DNA of 64,000 nt. Origin: Caldicoprobacter algeriensis (GTDB taxonomy: Bacteria > Bacillota > Clostridia > Caldicoprobacterales > Caldicoprobacteraceae). Location of the stretch: the NCBI RefSeq assembly GCF_023838525.1, contig NZ_JAHUQD010000003.1, positions 62,001 to 126,000 of the forward strand. The letters are read 5' to 3'. This document shows, piece after piece, positions 1-9,185 of this stretch. Numbering within the stretch: the first letter of the stretch is position 1; each line of letters opens with the position of its first letter. The notes below the pieces were generated by a model. It ran no database searches and had not been told where the DNA came from. It worked only from the letters and a program-made list of their open reading frames with translations. The position numbers and the translations under genes are program-made.

Positions 1-1
1 T

Positions 2-1183
2 GAGTGCATAGAGCTGTGCCAGGAAATCATAGAGGAGGAGTTTGAGGAGTCGTCCAGCTTTGATATGCACGACATTCCAAAGCCACAGGAGATATACTCT
101 ATTCTCAACCAGTATGTTATAGGCCAAGACAGGGCCAAAAAGATACTGTCGGTGGCGGTATACAACCATTACAAGCGCATCAACAGCGATGCAAAGAGGG
201 ATGGCGTTGAGCTGCAGAAAAGCAACATCCTGATGCTGGGGCCCACGGGTTCCGGTAAGACTCTTCTTGCTCAGACGCTAGCCAAGATACTGAATGTTCC
301 ATTTACAATAGCCGATGCTACCACCCTGACTGAAGCGGGATACGTGGGCGAGGATGTGGAGAACATCCTTTTGAGGCTCATTCAAGCTGCAGATTATGAC
401 ATCGAAAAGGCTGAGAAGGGTATAGTGTATATAGATGAGGTAGACAAGATAGCGAGAAAATCTGAAAATCCTTCCATAACTCGAGATGTGTCTGGCGAGG
501 GCGTACAGCAGGCTTTGCTTAAAATACTGGAGGGTACCATAGCCAACGTTCCGCCGCAGGGTGGGCGCAAGCACCCGCATCAGGAGTTTATACAGATAGA
601 CACTACCAACATCCTTTTCATATGCGGTGGTGCTTTTGAAGGCATAGAGAAGATCATCCAGAACCGTATAGGTAAGAGTTCGTTGGGATTTGGAGCAGAA
701 ATCCGAAGCAAGGCCAATAGCGATCCAAGTGAACTTCTGAAACACATAATGCCCGAAGACCTGCTGAAGTTTGGTTTAATTCCCGAGTTCGTTGGGCGTC
801 TCCCCATCATCGTTACTCTCCATGCTTTGGATGAGGAGGCGCTGGTGAAAATTTTGAAGGAGCCCAAGAATGCGCTGGTCAAGCAGTATCAAAAGCTGTT
901 TGAGATTGATGGCGTAACATTAGAATTTGAAGATGAAGCCCTGCGGCTGATTGCCAAGCAGGCACTGGAACGCAAGACAGGGGCTCGTGGGCTCAGGGCC
1001 ATAATGGAGGAATTGATGCTGGATGTGATGTTTGAGATTCCTTCGCGTGAAGATATAGAGAAGTGCATAATAACTAAAGACGTGGTGTTGAAGAAAAGCG
1101 AGCCCATAATAATAATTTCGGAGGGGCAGAGGTCGCGCAAAGGGCTTAAAAAGCAAAAAGAGAAGCGCGAATCGGTATCGTAA
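2..1183 (+). CDS. clpX: ATP-dependent Clp protease ATP-binding subunit ClpX (5' partial)
   Basis: AAA+ unfoldase that feeds tagged proteins to ClpP in the cytoplasm. The reading frame is open from base 2, and the residues before the first ATG ([10 protein letters not shown]...) match the end of the ClpX zinc-binding domain, so the gene starts outside the window and the ATG at 65 is internal. Visible motifs are Walker A (GPTGSGKT), the pore loop GYVGED, Walker B (IVYIDEVDK) and the C-terminal small AAA domain with [11 protein letters not shown]. The C-terminal tail is lysine/arginine rich. It lies upstream of lonB and lon, a common clostridial order, and is followed by two hairpin terminators, so it is probably transcribed separately from lonB. 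Confidence 0.97.
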   Translation, partial: ECIELCQEIIEEEFEESSSFDMHDIPKPQEIYSILNQYVIGQDRAKKILSVAVYNHYKRINSDAKRDGVELQKSNILMLGPTGSGKTLLAQTLAKILNVPFTIADATTLTEAGYVGEDVENILLRLIQAADYDIEKAEKGIVYIDEVDKIARKSENPSITRDVSGEGVQQALLKILEGTIANVPPQGGRKHPHQEFIQIDTTNILFICGGAFEGIEKIIQNRIGKSSLGFGAEIRSKANSDPSELLKHIMPEDLLKFGLIPEFVGRLPIIVTLHALDEEALVKILKEPKNALVKQYQKLFEIDGVTLEFEDEALRLIAKQALERKTGARGLRAIMEELMLDVMFEIPSREDIEKCIITKDVVLKKSEPIIIISEGQRSRKGLKKQKEKRESVS

Positions 1184-1207
1184 TTATCGCAAGAAGGTGT
1201 AAACTCT

Positions 1208-1239
1208 AAAAGGGAGCGATGTAAGTCGCTCCCTTTTTT
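1208..1239 (+). terminator. Rho-independent terminator after clpX
   Basis: The stem GGGAGCGA/TCGCTCCC has a 6-nt loop and a run of six T, 25 nt after the clpX stop. The A-run before the stem pairs with the T-run. Confidence 0.9.
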
Positions 1240-1290
1240 CATTGATGAATACGGCATGAGCGATAACTAGGCGACTATATTTAACACATA

Positions 1291-1325
1291 CAAAAGGCCT
1301 GTTGAGAAATCGACAGGTCTTTTTT
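1291..1325 (+). terminator. Second terminator-like hairpin after clpX
   Basis: AAGGCCTGT pairs with ACAGGTCTT (one G-U pair) across a short loop and runs into T residues. It sits about 50 nt past the first terminator and may back it up. The rest of the gap to 1537 shows only a possible lonB promoter. Confidence 0.6.
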
Positions 1326-1429
1326 AGTCCGTTTTTATGAACCCAGAATTGCTGACAAAATATGTAATCAAATGAGAGTTGTAATAGCGGGTATACAATA
1401 AATAGCTCATGACAACAAAGATATCAAAA

Positions 1430-1459
1430 TTGGATAAAAATCATCTGGCTACATATACT
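1430..1459 (+). promoter_or_regulatory. Possible lonB promoter
   Basis: TTGGAT, 18 nt, TATACT, about 80 nt before the lonB start. The match is imperfect. In Bacillus subtilis lonB is expressed in the forespore, and I could not identify a convincing sporulation-sigma promoter here. Confidence 0.3.
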
Positions 1460-1537
1460 ATCCAGAAGAACAGTTAAAAACCAGGTTATTAGTTTTTTTA
1501 AAGTTCATGGCCAATCTTTAGAAAGGGGGAATACCAC

Positions 1538-3211
1538 TTGCTCGGGAGTGCCGTGATTATAATACAGCTCTTTTTTGCCATAATTATAGGGCTGTATTTT
1601 TTAAACCTGCTTAAGAGCCAGCAGGGAAATAAGATTGCAGTGGAGAAGGAGTCGAAGAAGGAGCTTGAGAACCTTCAAAGGCTTCGCGAGATTTCTTTGA
1701 CCGAACCTTTGGCTGAAAAGACCCGCCCTACCAGCTTTGAAGAGATAATAGGGCAGGAGGAGGGGATAAAAGCACTCAGGGCTGCGCTGTGCGGACCTAA
1801 TCCTCAGCATGTCATAATTTATGGGCCGCCTGGCGTGGGCAAAACCTGTGCCGCACGGCTGGTGCTGGAGGAGGCAAAGAAGAATCCAAGGTCACCCTTT
1901 CGCGCAGATGCCAAGTTCATCGAGATGGATGCCACCTCTATACGCTTTGATGAGCGCAGCATAGCCGATCCCCTCATAGGTTCGGTGCACGATCCGATAT
2001 ATCAAGGAGCCGGGCCTCTGGGTATTGCTGGCATTCCACAGCCAAAGCCGGGCGCCGTCACCAAAGCCCATGGAGGGGTGCTCTTCCTGGACGAAATCGG
2101 TGAGCTTCATCCCATACAGATGAACAAGCTGCTAAAAGTTCTGGAAGACAGAAAGGTATTTTTTGAGAGCGCCTATTACAGCTCCTATGACACCAATATC
2201 CCTCGCCATATACATGAGATATTTCAGAAAGGGTTGCCGGCCGATTTTCGTCTGATTGGAGCAACCACCAGGAGTCCCAGCGAGATACCGGCAGCCATAA
2301 GGTCTCGATGTCTAGAGATATTCTTTAGAGAGTTAAGGCCCGATGAGATCATGCAGATCGCTAAAAATGCGGCCAAGAAAGGTGGATTTTCCATTGCCGA
2401 GCGGGCGGTCGAACTGGTGGGCAAGTATGCTGGCAATGGTAGGGACGCGGTCAATATCATACAGCTGGCAGGAGGCCTTGCTCTGACCGAAGGAAGGACC
2501 GACATTACCGTAGAGGATATAGAATGGGTGATAAACAGTGGGCACTACAGCCCGAGGCCGGAGAAAAAGGTACAAGGCACGCCCAGGGTGGGTTGCGTAA
2601 ATGGACTGGCCGTTTATGGAGCTTACCTGGGGACTGTCATGGAAGTAGAGGTTTCGGCCATGCCTGCTGGGAAAGGGAAAGGCATGGTTACGGTGACAGG
2701 TATAATAGATGAAGAGGAGATGGGCTCTGAAGGCAAGCGAATGCGCAGGAAGAGCACCGCCAGGGATTCGGTGGAGAATGTGCTGACAGCCGTAAGAAAA
2801 TGGCTGGGAGTAAACCCTCGGGATTACGACATACACCTCAATTTTCCCGGCGGCATCCCTGTGGATGGTCCTTCAGCGGGAATCGCCATGGCGGTGGCAG
2901 TGTATTCCGCTATAACGGGACAGCCTGTGGACGGCAGGGTAGCCATGACGGGAGAGGTATCAATCCTGGGAGTGGTAAAGCCAGTGGGCGGCATAGCTGC
3001 TAAGATAGAAGCGGCCGTTCAGGCGGGGGTAAAGAAGGTGATAATCCCCATGGAGAACTGGCAGGAGACTTTCAAGAACTATAGTATATCGATTGTTCCT
3101 GTGGAGAGGATCGAGCAGGTTATAGAGCATGCTATGTATCATGGAGAAGATGATGCCAGTATTACAAATGTACCGCATCAGGCCGGGCTTTTAAGCGCAT
3201 CGGCGAAATAG
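1538..3211 (+). CDS. lonB: Sporulation-type ATP-dependent protease LonB
   Basis: Membrane-anchored Lon-family protease; in Bacillus subtilis LonB acts in the forespore. The start is TTG with GAAAGGGGG upstream. Residues 5-25 form a hydrophobic anchor, replacing the large N-terminal domain of classical Lon. Next come Walker A (GPPGVGKT), Walker B (GGVLFLDEIGEL) and a C-terminal Lon protease domain with the Ser-Lys dyad visible as DGPSAG (Ser446) and GGIAAKIEAA (Lys489). The length of 557 residues is usual for LonB. It lies between clpX and lon and has its own terminator, so it is probably a single-gene unit. It supports an endospore-forming lifestyle. Confidence 0.93.
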   Translation: MLGSAVIIIQLFFAIIIGLYFLNLLKSQQGNKIAVEKESKKELENLQRLREISLTEPLAEKTRPTSFEEIIGQEEGIKALRAALCGPNPQHVIIYGPPGVGKTCAARLVLEEAKKNPRSPFRADAKFIEMDATSIRFDERSIADPLIGSVHDPIYQGAGPLGIAGIPQPKPGAVTKAHGGVLFLDEIGELHPIQMNKLLKVLEDRKVFFESAYYSSYDTNIPRHIHEIFQKGLPADFRLIGATTRSPSEIPAAIRSRCLEIFFRELRPDEIMQIAKNAAKKGGFSIAERAVELVGKYAGNGRDAVNIIQLAGGLALTEGRTDITVEDIEWVINSGHYSPRPEKKVQGTPRVGCVNGLAVYGAYLGTVMEVEVSAMPAGKGKGMVTVTGIIDEEEMGSEGKRMRRKSTARDSVENVLTAVRKWLGVNPRDYDIHLNFPGGIPVDGPSAGIAMAVAVYSAITGQPVDGRVAMTGEVSILGVVKPVGGIAAKIEAAVQAGVKKVIIPMENWQETFKNYSISIVPVERIEQVIEHAMYHGEDDASITNVPHQAGLLSASAK

Positions 3212-3216
3212 TCAGG

Positions 3217-3243
3217 GCCGGGACCATACATCCCGGCTTTTTA
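3217..3243 (+). terminator. Terminator after lonB
   Basis: GCCGGGA and TCCCGGC form a 7-bp stem with a 7-nt loop followed by five T, 5 nt after the lonB stop. Confidence 0.88.
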
Positions 3244-3269
3244 TTGTGTGTTTTATGGGTTTTAAGGTT

Positions 3270-3284
3270 TTGTATACTATACAA
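3270..3284. promoter_or_regulatory. 15-bp perfect palindrome upstream of lon
   Basis: TTGTATACTATACAA is a perfect inverted repeat around a central C, about 30 bp before the likely lon promoter. It is neither CIRCE nor a CtsR repeat. It may be an operator for an unknown regulator, but it also contains a TATACT that could act as a -10 element. Confidence 0.4.
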
Positions 3285-3315
3285 GGTGGTATTTATGGAG
3301 TTGAACAGCTACAGC

Positions 3316-3345
3316 TTGATTTTTTATCCAGTTATTATATATAAT
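3316..3345 (+). promoter_or_regulatory. Probable lon promoter
   Basis: TTGATT, 18 nt, TATAAT, about 70 nt before the lon start codon. Confidence 0.55.
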
Positions 3346-3414
3346 TTAAAAGTCGAGAAGATGTGCAAAATATAGGTGCGGGATTTTTTTTATAGATGTG
3401 GAGGAGATAATGAT

Positions 3415-5799
3415 ATGGCCGAGAAAACGGCTGAAAAGAAAAAGGGCAGGCGAAGGAAGAAGGCCAATAATAAATTAAGGCGTATTCCTTGTCTGCCACT
3501 TAGGGGATTGACAGTTTTTCCGTATATGGTGCTGCATTTTGATGTAGGGCGACAGAAGTCCATCGCAGCACTGGAAGAGGCAATGGTAAACGACCAAGAG
3601 CTGCTTCTGGTTACGCAGAAAGACGCAAAGATGGATGATCCCGGCTTTGACGATATATACCACGTAGGTACCGTATCTAAAATAAAGCAGCTTCTCAAGT
3701 TGCCGGGAGATACTATACGCGTACTGGTGGAAGGGCTCAAACGTGGCCGTATTGTTGAGTGCATATCCACCGATCCATGTTTTGAGGTGGAGATTGAAGA
3801 GATTGAAGAAAATGACCCTGAACCAGGCAATCTCGAACAAGAAGCTTTGATGCGAAGCGTGCTGGACATATTTGAGGATTATGTAAAGCTTGGCAACCGG
3901 GTATCTCCTGATACACTGATATCGGTCAACGCGGTTGAAAAACCTGGCCAGCTGGCCGATATCATTGCTGCCAATGTGCTGGTCAAGATCGAGGACAAGC
4001 AGAGCATCCTGGAGGCATTTGACCCGCAGGATAGGCTGGAGAAGCTGTATGGCATATTGACCAGGGAAATTCAGATCCTGGAGATTGAGAGAAAGATCAA
4101 TCAGCGGGTAAAGAAACAGATAGACAAGCTCCAGCGAGAGTACTATTTAAGGGAACAGCTCAAGGCCATACAGAAGGAGCTTGGTGAGAAGGACGGTATA
4201 GGCGAAGAGGTTGAGGAATATAGGCGAAAAATAGAAGAAGCACAGCTTCCTGAAGAGGCATATGAGAAGGCCATGAAAGAGCTGGACAGGCTGTACAGAA
4301 TGCCTCCCGGTTCGCCCGAGATAGGGATCATAAGGACGTATTTGGACTGGCTTGTGGAGCTGCCGTGGAATGTTGAGACCGAGGACAATACGGACATTAA
4401 AAAGGCCGCCAAAATATTGGATGAGGACCACTATGGCCTGGAGAAGGTAAAGGAACGGGTGCTGGAGTATCTGGCGGTACACCAGCTGACCCAGCAGATG
4501 AAAGGCCCCATACTGTGCTTTGTAGGGCCGCCTGGTGTGGGCAAAACCTCCATTGCCAGGTCCATCGCACGGGCTCTCAACAGGAAATTCGTCAGGATGT
4601 CCCTGGGCGGTGTGAGGGACGAGGCTGAGATCCGCGGCCACCGAAGGACTTATGTAGGGGCCATACCTGGCCGAATTATAGCGTCGATAAGGCAGGCTGG
4701 CACAAAAAACCCGGTATTCCTTTTTGATGAAATAGACAAGATGAGCAGCGATTTCCGCGGTGATCCGGCTTCTGCCATGCTGGAGGTGCTGGACCCGGAG
4801 CAGAACTTCGCTTTTCGAGACCACTATTTGGAAGTGCCGTTTGACCTGTCCAAAGTGATGTTTTTAACCACCGCCAATACCCTTGAGACCATACCCAGGC
4901 CCTTGCTGGACCGGATGGAGGTCATTCACATTTCGGGCTACACCGAAGAGGAAAAGCTGCACATCGCTTCCCGTTACCTTATCCCTAAGCAGGTGAAGGA
5001 ACACGGGCTTAAAGAGGGGAGCGTTCAGATACCCGAGCGAGTCATAAGGGATATCATCAATTATTATACCCGGGAGGCTGGGGTGCGCAATCTGGAGCGG
5101 CAGATTGCCACCATATGCAGAAAGGCTGCCAGGAAGATACTGGAGACTGGTCAGCAGTGCGTCCGAATAACCAGCGGCAACCTAAAGCGTTATCTGGGTG
5201 TTCCTATATATCGCTATGAGAAAGCGGGGCAGCATGATCAGGCCGGTATTGTCACAGGTTTGGCCTGGACGGCGGTGGGCGGTGAAACCCTGTTGGTGGA
5301 GGCCATCCATATGCCCGGTACCGGGAAGCTGGTGCTCACCGGTCAGCTGGGCGATGTCATGAAGGAATCGGCACAGGCCGGGTTCAGCTATATACGCGCC
5401 AAGGCGCGGGATTTCGGCATAGATCCCAATTTTTACAACAATACCGACATTCACGTGCACATCCCTGAAGGGGCAATACCCAAGGATGGCCCTTCGGCTG
5501 GTATTACCATGACCACGGCCATAATCTCGGCTCTGACGGGGATACCCGCCCGGAGCGATGTTGCAATGACGGGCGAAATAACCTTGAGGGGTAGGGTGCT
5601 GCCCATCGGTGGCTTAAAGGAAAAGGTATTGGCAGCCCATAGAGCAGGGATTACCAAGGTCATAATTCCTGCTGAAAACGAAAAGGACCTGAAGGAGATC
5701 CCCGAAAATGTTAAGCGAAAGGTAAAGATAGTATTGGTGGAACATATGGATCAGGTGCTTGAGCATGCCCTGGTGGAGGTTCCTAAGCCGAAACAATAG
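3415..5799 (+). CDS. lon: ATP-dependent endopeptidase La (Lon)
   Basis: Cytoplasmic AAA+ serine protease that removes damaged and regulatory proteins. I chose ATG 3415 because GGAGGAG lies 7 nt before it; the frame extends to a GTG at 3376 that lacks a good site. The order of domains is: N-terminal LON substrate domain (starting [15 protein letters not shown]), central coiled coil, Walker A (GPPGVGKTS), Walker B ([10 protein letters not shown]), and a protease domain with DGPSAG (Ser694) and GGLKEKV (Lys737). The length of 794 residues is normal. The first 20 residues are very rich in Lys/Arg. Its stop is only 2 nt from the stop of the convergent gene, leaving no room for a terminator between them. 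Confidence 0.97.
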   Translation: MAEKTAEKKKGRRRKKANNKLRRIPCLPLRGLTVFPYMVLHFDVGRQKSIAALEEAMVNDQELLLVTQKDAKMDDPGFDDIYHVGTVSKIKQLLKLPGDTIRVLVEGLKRGRIVECISTDPCFEVEIEEIEENDPEPGNLEQEALMRSVLDIFEDYVKLGNRVSPDTLISVNAVEKPGQLADIIAANVLVKIEDKQSILEAFDPQDRLEKLYGILTREIQILEIERKINQRVKKQIDKLQREYYLREQLKAIQKELGEKDGIGEEVEEYRRKIEEAQLPEEAYEKAMKELDRLYRMPPGSPEIGIIRTYLDWLVELPWNVETEDNTDIKKAAKILDEDHYGLEKVKERVLEYLAVHQLTQQMKGPILCFVGPPGVGKTSIARSIARALNRKFVRMSLGGVRDEAEIRGHRRTYVGAIPGRIIASIRQAGTKNPVFLFDEIDKMSSDFRGDPASAMLEVLDPEQNFAFRDHYLEVPFDLSKVMFLTTANTLETIPRPLLDRMEVIHISGYTEEEKLHIASRYLIPKQVKEHGLKEGSVQIPERVIRDIINYYTREAGVRNLERQIATICRKAARKILETGQQCVRITSGNLKRYLGVPIYRYEKAGQHDQAGIVTGLAWTAVGGETLLVEAIHMPGTGKLVLTGQLGDVMKESAQAGFSYIRAKARDFGIDPNFYNNTDIHVHIPEGAIPKDGPSAGITMTTAIISALTGIPARSDVAMTGEITLRGRVLPIGGLKEKVLAAHRAGITKVIIPAENEKDLKEIPENVKRKVKIVLVEHMDQVLEHALVEVPKPKQ

Positions 5800-5801
5800 C
5801 T

Positions 5802-7415
5802 TTAGTCTTCTTCGTCTTGTGGGTTTATGATTATGTCCACGTTGCCCAATGTTATCCTGTTAGGGGCGTCTTTGGGCTGTACCGCGGTTGGAGTTTGGAC
5901 GCTGTCTGTACCTTGAGAGCTATTTTCGGCTTCCTGCGGGGATTGTGCAGTGGCGTTGGACTGTGCTGCGGGCTGTTTACCCTCGCTGGAGGGTAGCACA
6001 TTGCTGTCAGGACGTATAGGAGGCGAGGACGGCGATGTGCTGCGCGTGGCATTGTCGTCCATTGAAGACGGTGGAGTTGACGATGTTAGATAGGCCTGTT
6101 CTTTGTTGGGAACGGGCCTTTTTTCTTTTTGAGGCATGTCGGCGTAAGGGAAGGGTTGTTTGCTGTTTGTCCTGAGCTGTTCTACCTGGAAGTTGAGCTT
6201 TTTTATCATGGCTTCCAGAAAATACATGGCCTTGCCGTTTTGAAGCAATTGTTCTTGAAAAGCGTAAATGCTGGAGGTTATGTTTTCAAGCTGGTGTTCG
6301 ATTGCAGCGATCCTTTTTTCCAGCTTGCTGTACGGTAATTGTTGGTCTTCTTTTTTTTGTGCGATTGTAGTGTTTGGGGTTGCCTGAGGAGCTGAAAGGT
6401 CCAGGACTTCTTTATAATTTATACCCCACAGCCTTAAAGTGGGGGGAAGGTCTGGCCTGTCAAACGAGGTGTAGTAGAAAAAGGTTACGCTGTCCGAGGG
6501 AGCGTGGGGAATCGCTCGAGGAATACTCCAGGTATTGCCGCCGTCCTGTGAGGCTGTGCAGTATATATCGCCTTTCATCTCCCACAGGCAATACAGCTGA
6601 TTAGATAGCAGCAGCGTGGGATGGACGGGTTCGTCCTGGCCCATGTATATAACTTTTGCTTCCTGTGCATCGCTTTCTGGTTGAAGTACGCTTCTTACGG
6701 ATAAATACCTTATGATATGGTTGGTACCTTCTTTTTCTTTCCATATGATGTGAATACGTTGGCGGGGGTCAGCGTACAGGTAACATTCTGCGTACTTGCG
6801 ACCAGGCTTGTATATTGTTATTGGATTGGCCCAGGAGGAAAAAGAGGGACTAAAGCAAGAATACAGGAGTGAAGGTTGATTGTTGGATTGTTGGCTGAAT
6901 AACAGATGCACGTTTCCTAGGTTGTCCACAAAGGTGTTCTCTATGGTCGTAAGGCTGTCAGAGGCAAAGGTCCACATTCTTTGCCTTGTCCATTTATTCC
7001 CATTACCTCGATAATGTATCAGGAATTCTGTTCCACGCCTTAATGAGCCCTTGATGTAATACAGTATGTGGATGATATCCCGGTATGCCATTATGGTGAA
7101 ATAGGAAATGTTTTGTGCCGGAGATCGAATGTACTCCACTGTCTGGCGTTGCCATTTGAGGCCGTTCCACCGGTAATATACCAGCTGGTTTGTTACAGTA
7201 TATGCCAATACATGGATGTTATCGCTGGAGTCGATTGTGGCCGCCAGGTCTTTAACCGGCTGGGAATCCAGCAAAACATTCTGAGTAGTTGTCCCGATTT
7301 CTGATTGGGAATCTGATTGAGAATACACTATGTTCTGTTCAGGCGAGAGGAAGAAATGCCATCGATTTCCCGAGGAGGTTTTGAGCACAAATGACTTATC
7401 GACACTCATTAACAT
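5802..7415 (-). CDS. Beta-propeller (BNR-repeat, sialidase-like fold) protein with coiled coil and Pro/Ser-rich tail
   Basis: Function unknown. Roughly residues 1-330 look like a six-bladed propeller of the sialidase/BNR type: repeated motifs such as DNIHVLAY, GNVHLLFS, QRIHIIWK, and one Asp-box-like SQDGGNTW. I see no signal peptide or membrane segment at the N terminus. Residues about 355-415 form a heptad-like coiled coil (KLEKRIAAIEHQLENI), and the last 120 residues are low complexity, rich in Ser, Pro, Gln and Thr, ending in an acidic patch. No catalytic sialidase residues are evident, so this is more likely a binding or structural protein than an enzyme. It converges tightly on lon and diverges from the next gene. 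Start choice between the ATGs at 7415 and 7409 is uncertain. Confidence 0.65.
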   Translation of the reverse strand: MLMSVDKSFVLKTSSGNRWHFFLSPEQNIVYSQSDSQSEIGTTTQNVLLDSQPVKDLAATIDSSDNIHVLAYTVTNQLVYYRWNGLKWQRQTVEYIRSPAQNISYFTIMAYRDIIHILYYIKGSLRRGTEFLIHYRGNGNKWTRQRMWTFASDSLTTIENTFVDNLGNVHLLFSQQSNNQPSLLYSCFSPSFSSWANPITIYKPGRKYAECYLYADPRQRIHIIWKEKEGTNHIIRYLSVRSVLQPESDAQEAKVIYMGQDEPVHPTLLLSNQLYCLWEMKGDIYCTASQDGGNTWSIPRAIPHAPSDSVTFFYYTSFDRPDLPPTLRLWGINYKEVLDLSAPQATPNTTIAQKKEDQQLPYSKLEKRIAAIEHQLENITSSIYAFQEQLLQNGKAMYFLEAMIKKLNFQVEQLRTNSKQPFPYADMPQKEKRPVPNKEQAYLTSSTPPSSMDDNATRSTSPSSPPIRPDSNVLPSSEGKQPAAQSNATAQSPQEAENSSQGTDSVQTPTAVQPKDAPNRITLGNVDIIINPQDEED

Positions 7416-7576
7416 GGTATCACCCGTTTCAACACAAGCGTTTTAGTAAATCTTTATGATATGATTCGAGAATTTATCACATGCGTTATCACACATAATT
7501 GGATTTTTACATATTATGCAGTGAGAGGAAATATAGATTTCCTCGGACATATACTGTGAGAAAAGGAGGTTTGAAA

Positions 7577-8302
7577 ATGTCTTTCTATTCATATAAAAAT
7601 CAGGGCAATGAACGGTGTCCTAGTCGGATCGGCTTTGATGCATGTAAAAAGATAATCGAAAAGGTGTGCATCCAAGTAAATAAAGTATATGATGCTTGTC
7701 TCCAGCAGGAAACTTTAAAGGATATAAGGATTACGGTAAAAGACATATGCGGTGATTGGAGGGACTTTACACCGCCATTTACCTTCATAGGTTGCAGAAG
7801 CACCAGCGTGAAAGGCAAATTGGTAGGAACCCAGATTACCAGGCTGCCGGATCGCCCAAATTTTGCAAGGATACAAACTAAAGTAGAGATTCCGGTGGAG
7901 GTAATTTTTGAGGATGCAAAAGGCAATAGGGGTATTGGTAACAGCACTATAGTTGTTCCAAAGGATGTAATACTCTTTGTACCGGATGAATCGGTAATTC
8001 CCTTCCAGTTGGAGAGTATTGTTAACGCTATGTGCGTATCAGGCAAGGCGCTGCACGGTGACGTTTTGAGGTTTGAGGTTGATGTATGCATCACCATCAT
8101 TCTGAAGATTGTAGCCAAGGTTGACCTGCTGGTACCTTCGTTTGGGTTTTGCGAGATTCCTCCCTGTGAAGAATTTGCAGAGAATCTCTGCGAAGAATTC
8201 TTTAGGCTTCCGCTGTTTCCGCCACAACTTGAAGATGTACGCGATAACGCTCGATCTTCCAATCCGCGTTTGTACTCCCAGGAGGACGAGCAGGAGGAGT
8301 AG
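7577..8302 (+). CDS. Conserved clostridial-type hypothetical protein, possible spore-surface protein
   Basis: I do not recognise a named family with confidence. ATG 7577 follows AAAAGGAGG at good spacing and gives 241 residues; the longer frame from 7499 has no ribosome site. The protein is soluble, with no signal peptide, and has scattered cysteines (CPSRIGFDACKK, VCIQVNKVYDACLQQ, CVSGKAL, CEIPPCEEF). A beta-rich middle region (KVEIPVEVIFEDAKG) and an acidic C terminus follow. The Cys distribution and the paired KVEIPVEV- and FEVDVCITI-type strands resemble spore-envelope proteins of Clostridia, but that is only an inference. It ends at a strong bidirectional terminator. Confidence 0.6.
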   Translation: MSFYSYKNQGNERCPSRIGFDACKKIIEKVCIQVNKVYDACLQQETLKDIRITVKDICGDWRDFTPPFTFIGCRSTSVKGKLVGTQITRLPDRPNFARIQTKVEIPVEVIFEDAKGNRGIGNSTIVVPKDVILFVPDESVIPFQLESIVNAMCVSGKALHGDVLRFEVDVCITIILKIVAKVDLLVPSFGFCEIPPCEEFAENLCEEFFRLPLFPPQLEDVRDNARSSNPRLYSQEDEQEE

Positions 8303-8313
8303 CCTTGTATAAC

Positions 8314-8353
8314 AAAAAGACGGAAAGGACATTTATGTCCTTTCCGTCTTTTT
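8314..8353. terminator. Strong bidirectional terminator
   Basis: AAAAAGACGGAAAGGACA pairs perfectly with TGTCCTTTCCGTCTTTTT around a 4-nt loop. A and T runs on both sides let it serve both the + gene ending at 8302 and the - gene ending at 8374. Confidence 0.92.
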
Positions 8354-8373
8354 GGGGGGTCATAATGGTATGC

Positions 8374-8541
8374 TTAGTATATCATCTTGAGGGTTAGCAC
8401 TACCAAGAGGCAACATATTACAACAGAAAAGAATACTATTACGCTTTCACGCTCTTTAGGTGTCAACCTGTATTCATTTGGAGGAGCAAATTTTCTGTGC
8501 CTGCTAAACAGCTTTTTTAGGCCACATAAGAGTGCCATCAT
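8374..8541 (-). CDS. Small single-pass membrane protein (55 aa)
   Basis: A short frame read on the minus strand with AAAAGGAGTG just before paired start codons (ATGATG; the second may be the true start). The peptide begins MMALLCGLKK, has a basic stretch (FSRHRKFAPP), a conserved-looking NEYRLTPKERES segment, and one hydrophobic helix (VIVFFSVVICCLLVVLTL) before a short tail, so it should insert in the membrane. Codon use and the ribosome site look genuine. Function unknown. It ends against the terminator shared with the preceding + gene. Confidence 0.6.
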   Translation of the reverse strand: MMALLCGLKKLFSRHRKFAPPNEYRLTPKERESVIVFFSVVICCLLVVLTLKMIY

Positions 8542-8834
8542 TTACACTCCTTTTTAGCTCCATATTTGTATAAAATTTTACATTGTATGTTTTTATTTTA
8601 AATTATTGTAGGTTTAAATACAATAGGGCTTTGGTATTATTTGTCGTATTTTGTAGGAGGATTTGCTTACGTAAAATGGGACTTAAGTTATGGGTTAACA
8701 TGCTTATGCTCATTTTTCCCTTGTATTATTCATAGAAATGTATTACAATAACTAGTAAAGTAGGTCTAACATCATAGGTATTAAGTCCTAAATTGAGGCT
8801 GTAAGGGGTTTCTGGTGGGGAAGGAGTATTTACT

Positions 8835-9185
8835 ATGGCTGATTCATCAGTCAGTTCTAAAAAGATGGAAATAACCTTGAGGTTGTCTGAGTTTGAAATG
8901 CCCCCAATGCAGGATGCGCTTATAATAGGTCGCAAGGCACCTATCGGTTTTGAGGCTGCCAAGAGGATGGTGGATATTATATCTCCCAACCAATATGAGG
9001 TTATAAAGGTACAACACCCTACTATAGAAGCAGTGGTGATTCGAAAGGCCCTTATGCAAATGGTGGCTTGCGATCGTCTTATTTCCCTTATATTGGAAGA
9101 AGGAGGGAAGGTGGCTAACGAAGCAACTATTTTTAAGGTTCAGCTGAGTATTGTGTTGTGTGTTAGCAAAACCGTTGAGCTATGA
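8835..9185 (+). CDS. Hypothetical protein translationally coupled to a CBS-GGDEF protein
   Basis: 116 residues with GGAAGGAG 8 nt before the ATG. No recognised domain. The N terminus is charged and Ser-rich, followed by a compact alternating pattern (MEITLRLSEFEMPP, QYEVIKVQHPTIEAVVIRKA). The stop overlaps the next start by 4 nt (ATGA), so the two proteins are probably made together and may work together. A partner or sensor for the CBS-GGDEF protein is a reasonable guess, not a demonstrated function. The 290-bp gap before it is AT-rich with no other gene I can support. Confidence 0.6.
   Translation: MADSSVSSKKMEITLRLSEFEMPPMQDALIIGRKAPIGFEAAKRMVDIISPNQYEVIKVQHPTIEAVVIRKALMQMVACDRLISLILEEGGKVANEATIFKVQLSIVLCVSKTVEL

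Noticed and set aside
278-745. Long minus-strand frames inside clpX and similar antisense frames in lon, secD, nrdD and others
   Set aside because: They lie opposite well-supported genes, have no ribosome sites and no recognisable protein features; they are shadows of the coding strand.
3270-3284. CIRCE or CtsR heat-shock operator before lon
   Set aside because: The palindrome does not match TTAGCACTC-N9-GAGTGCTAA or the GGTCAAA repeat.
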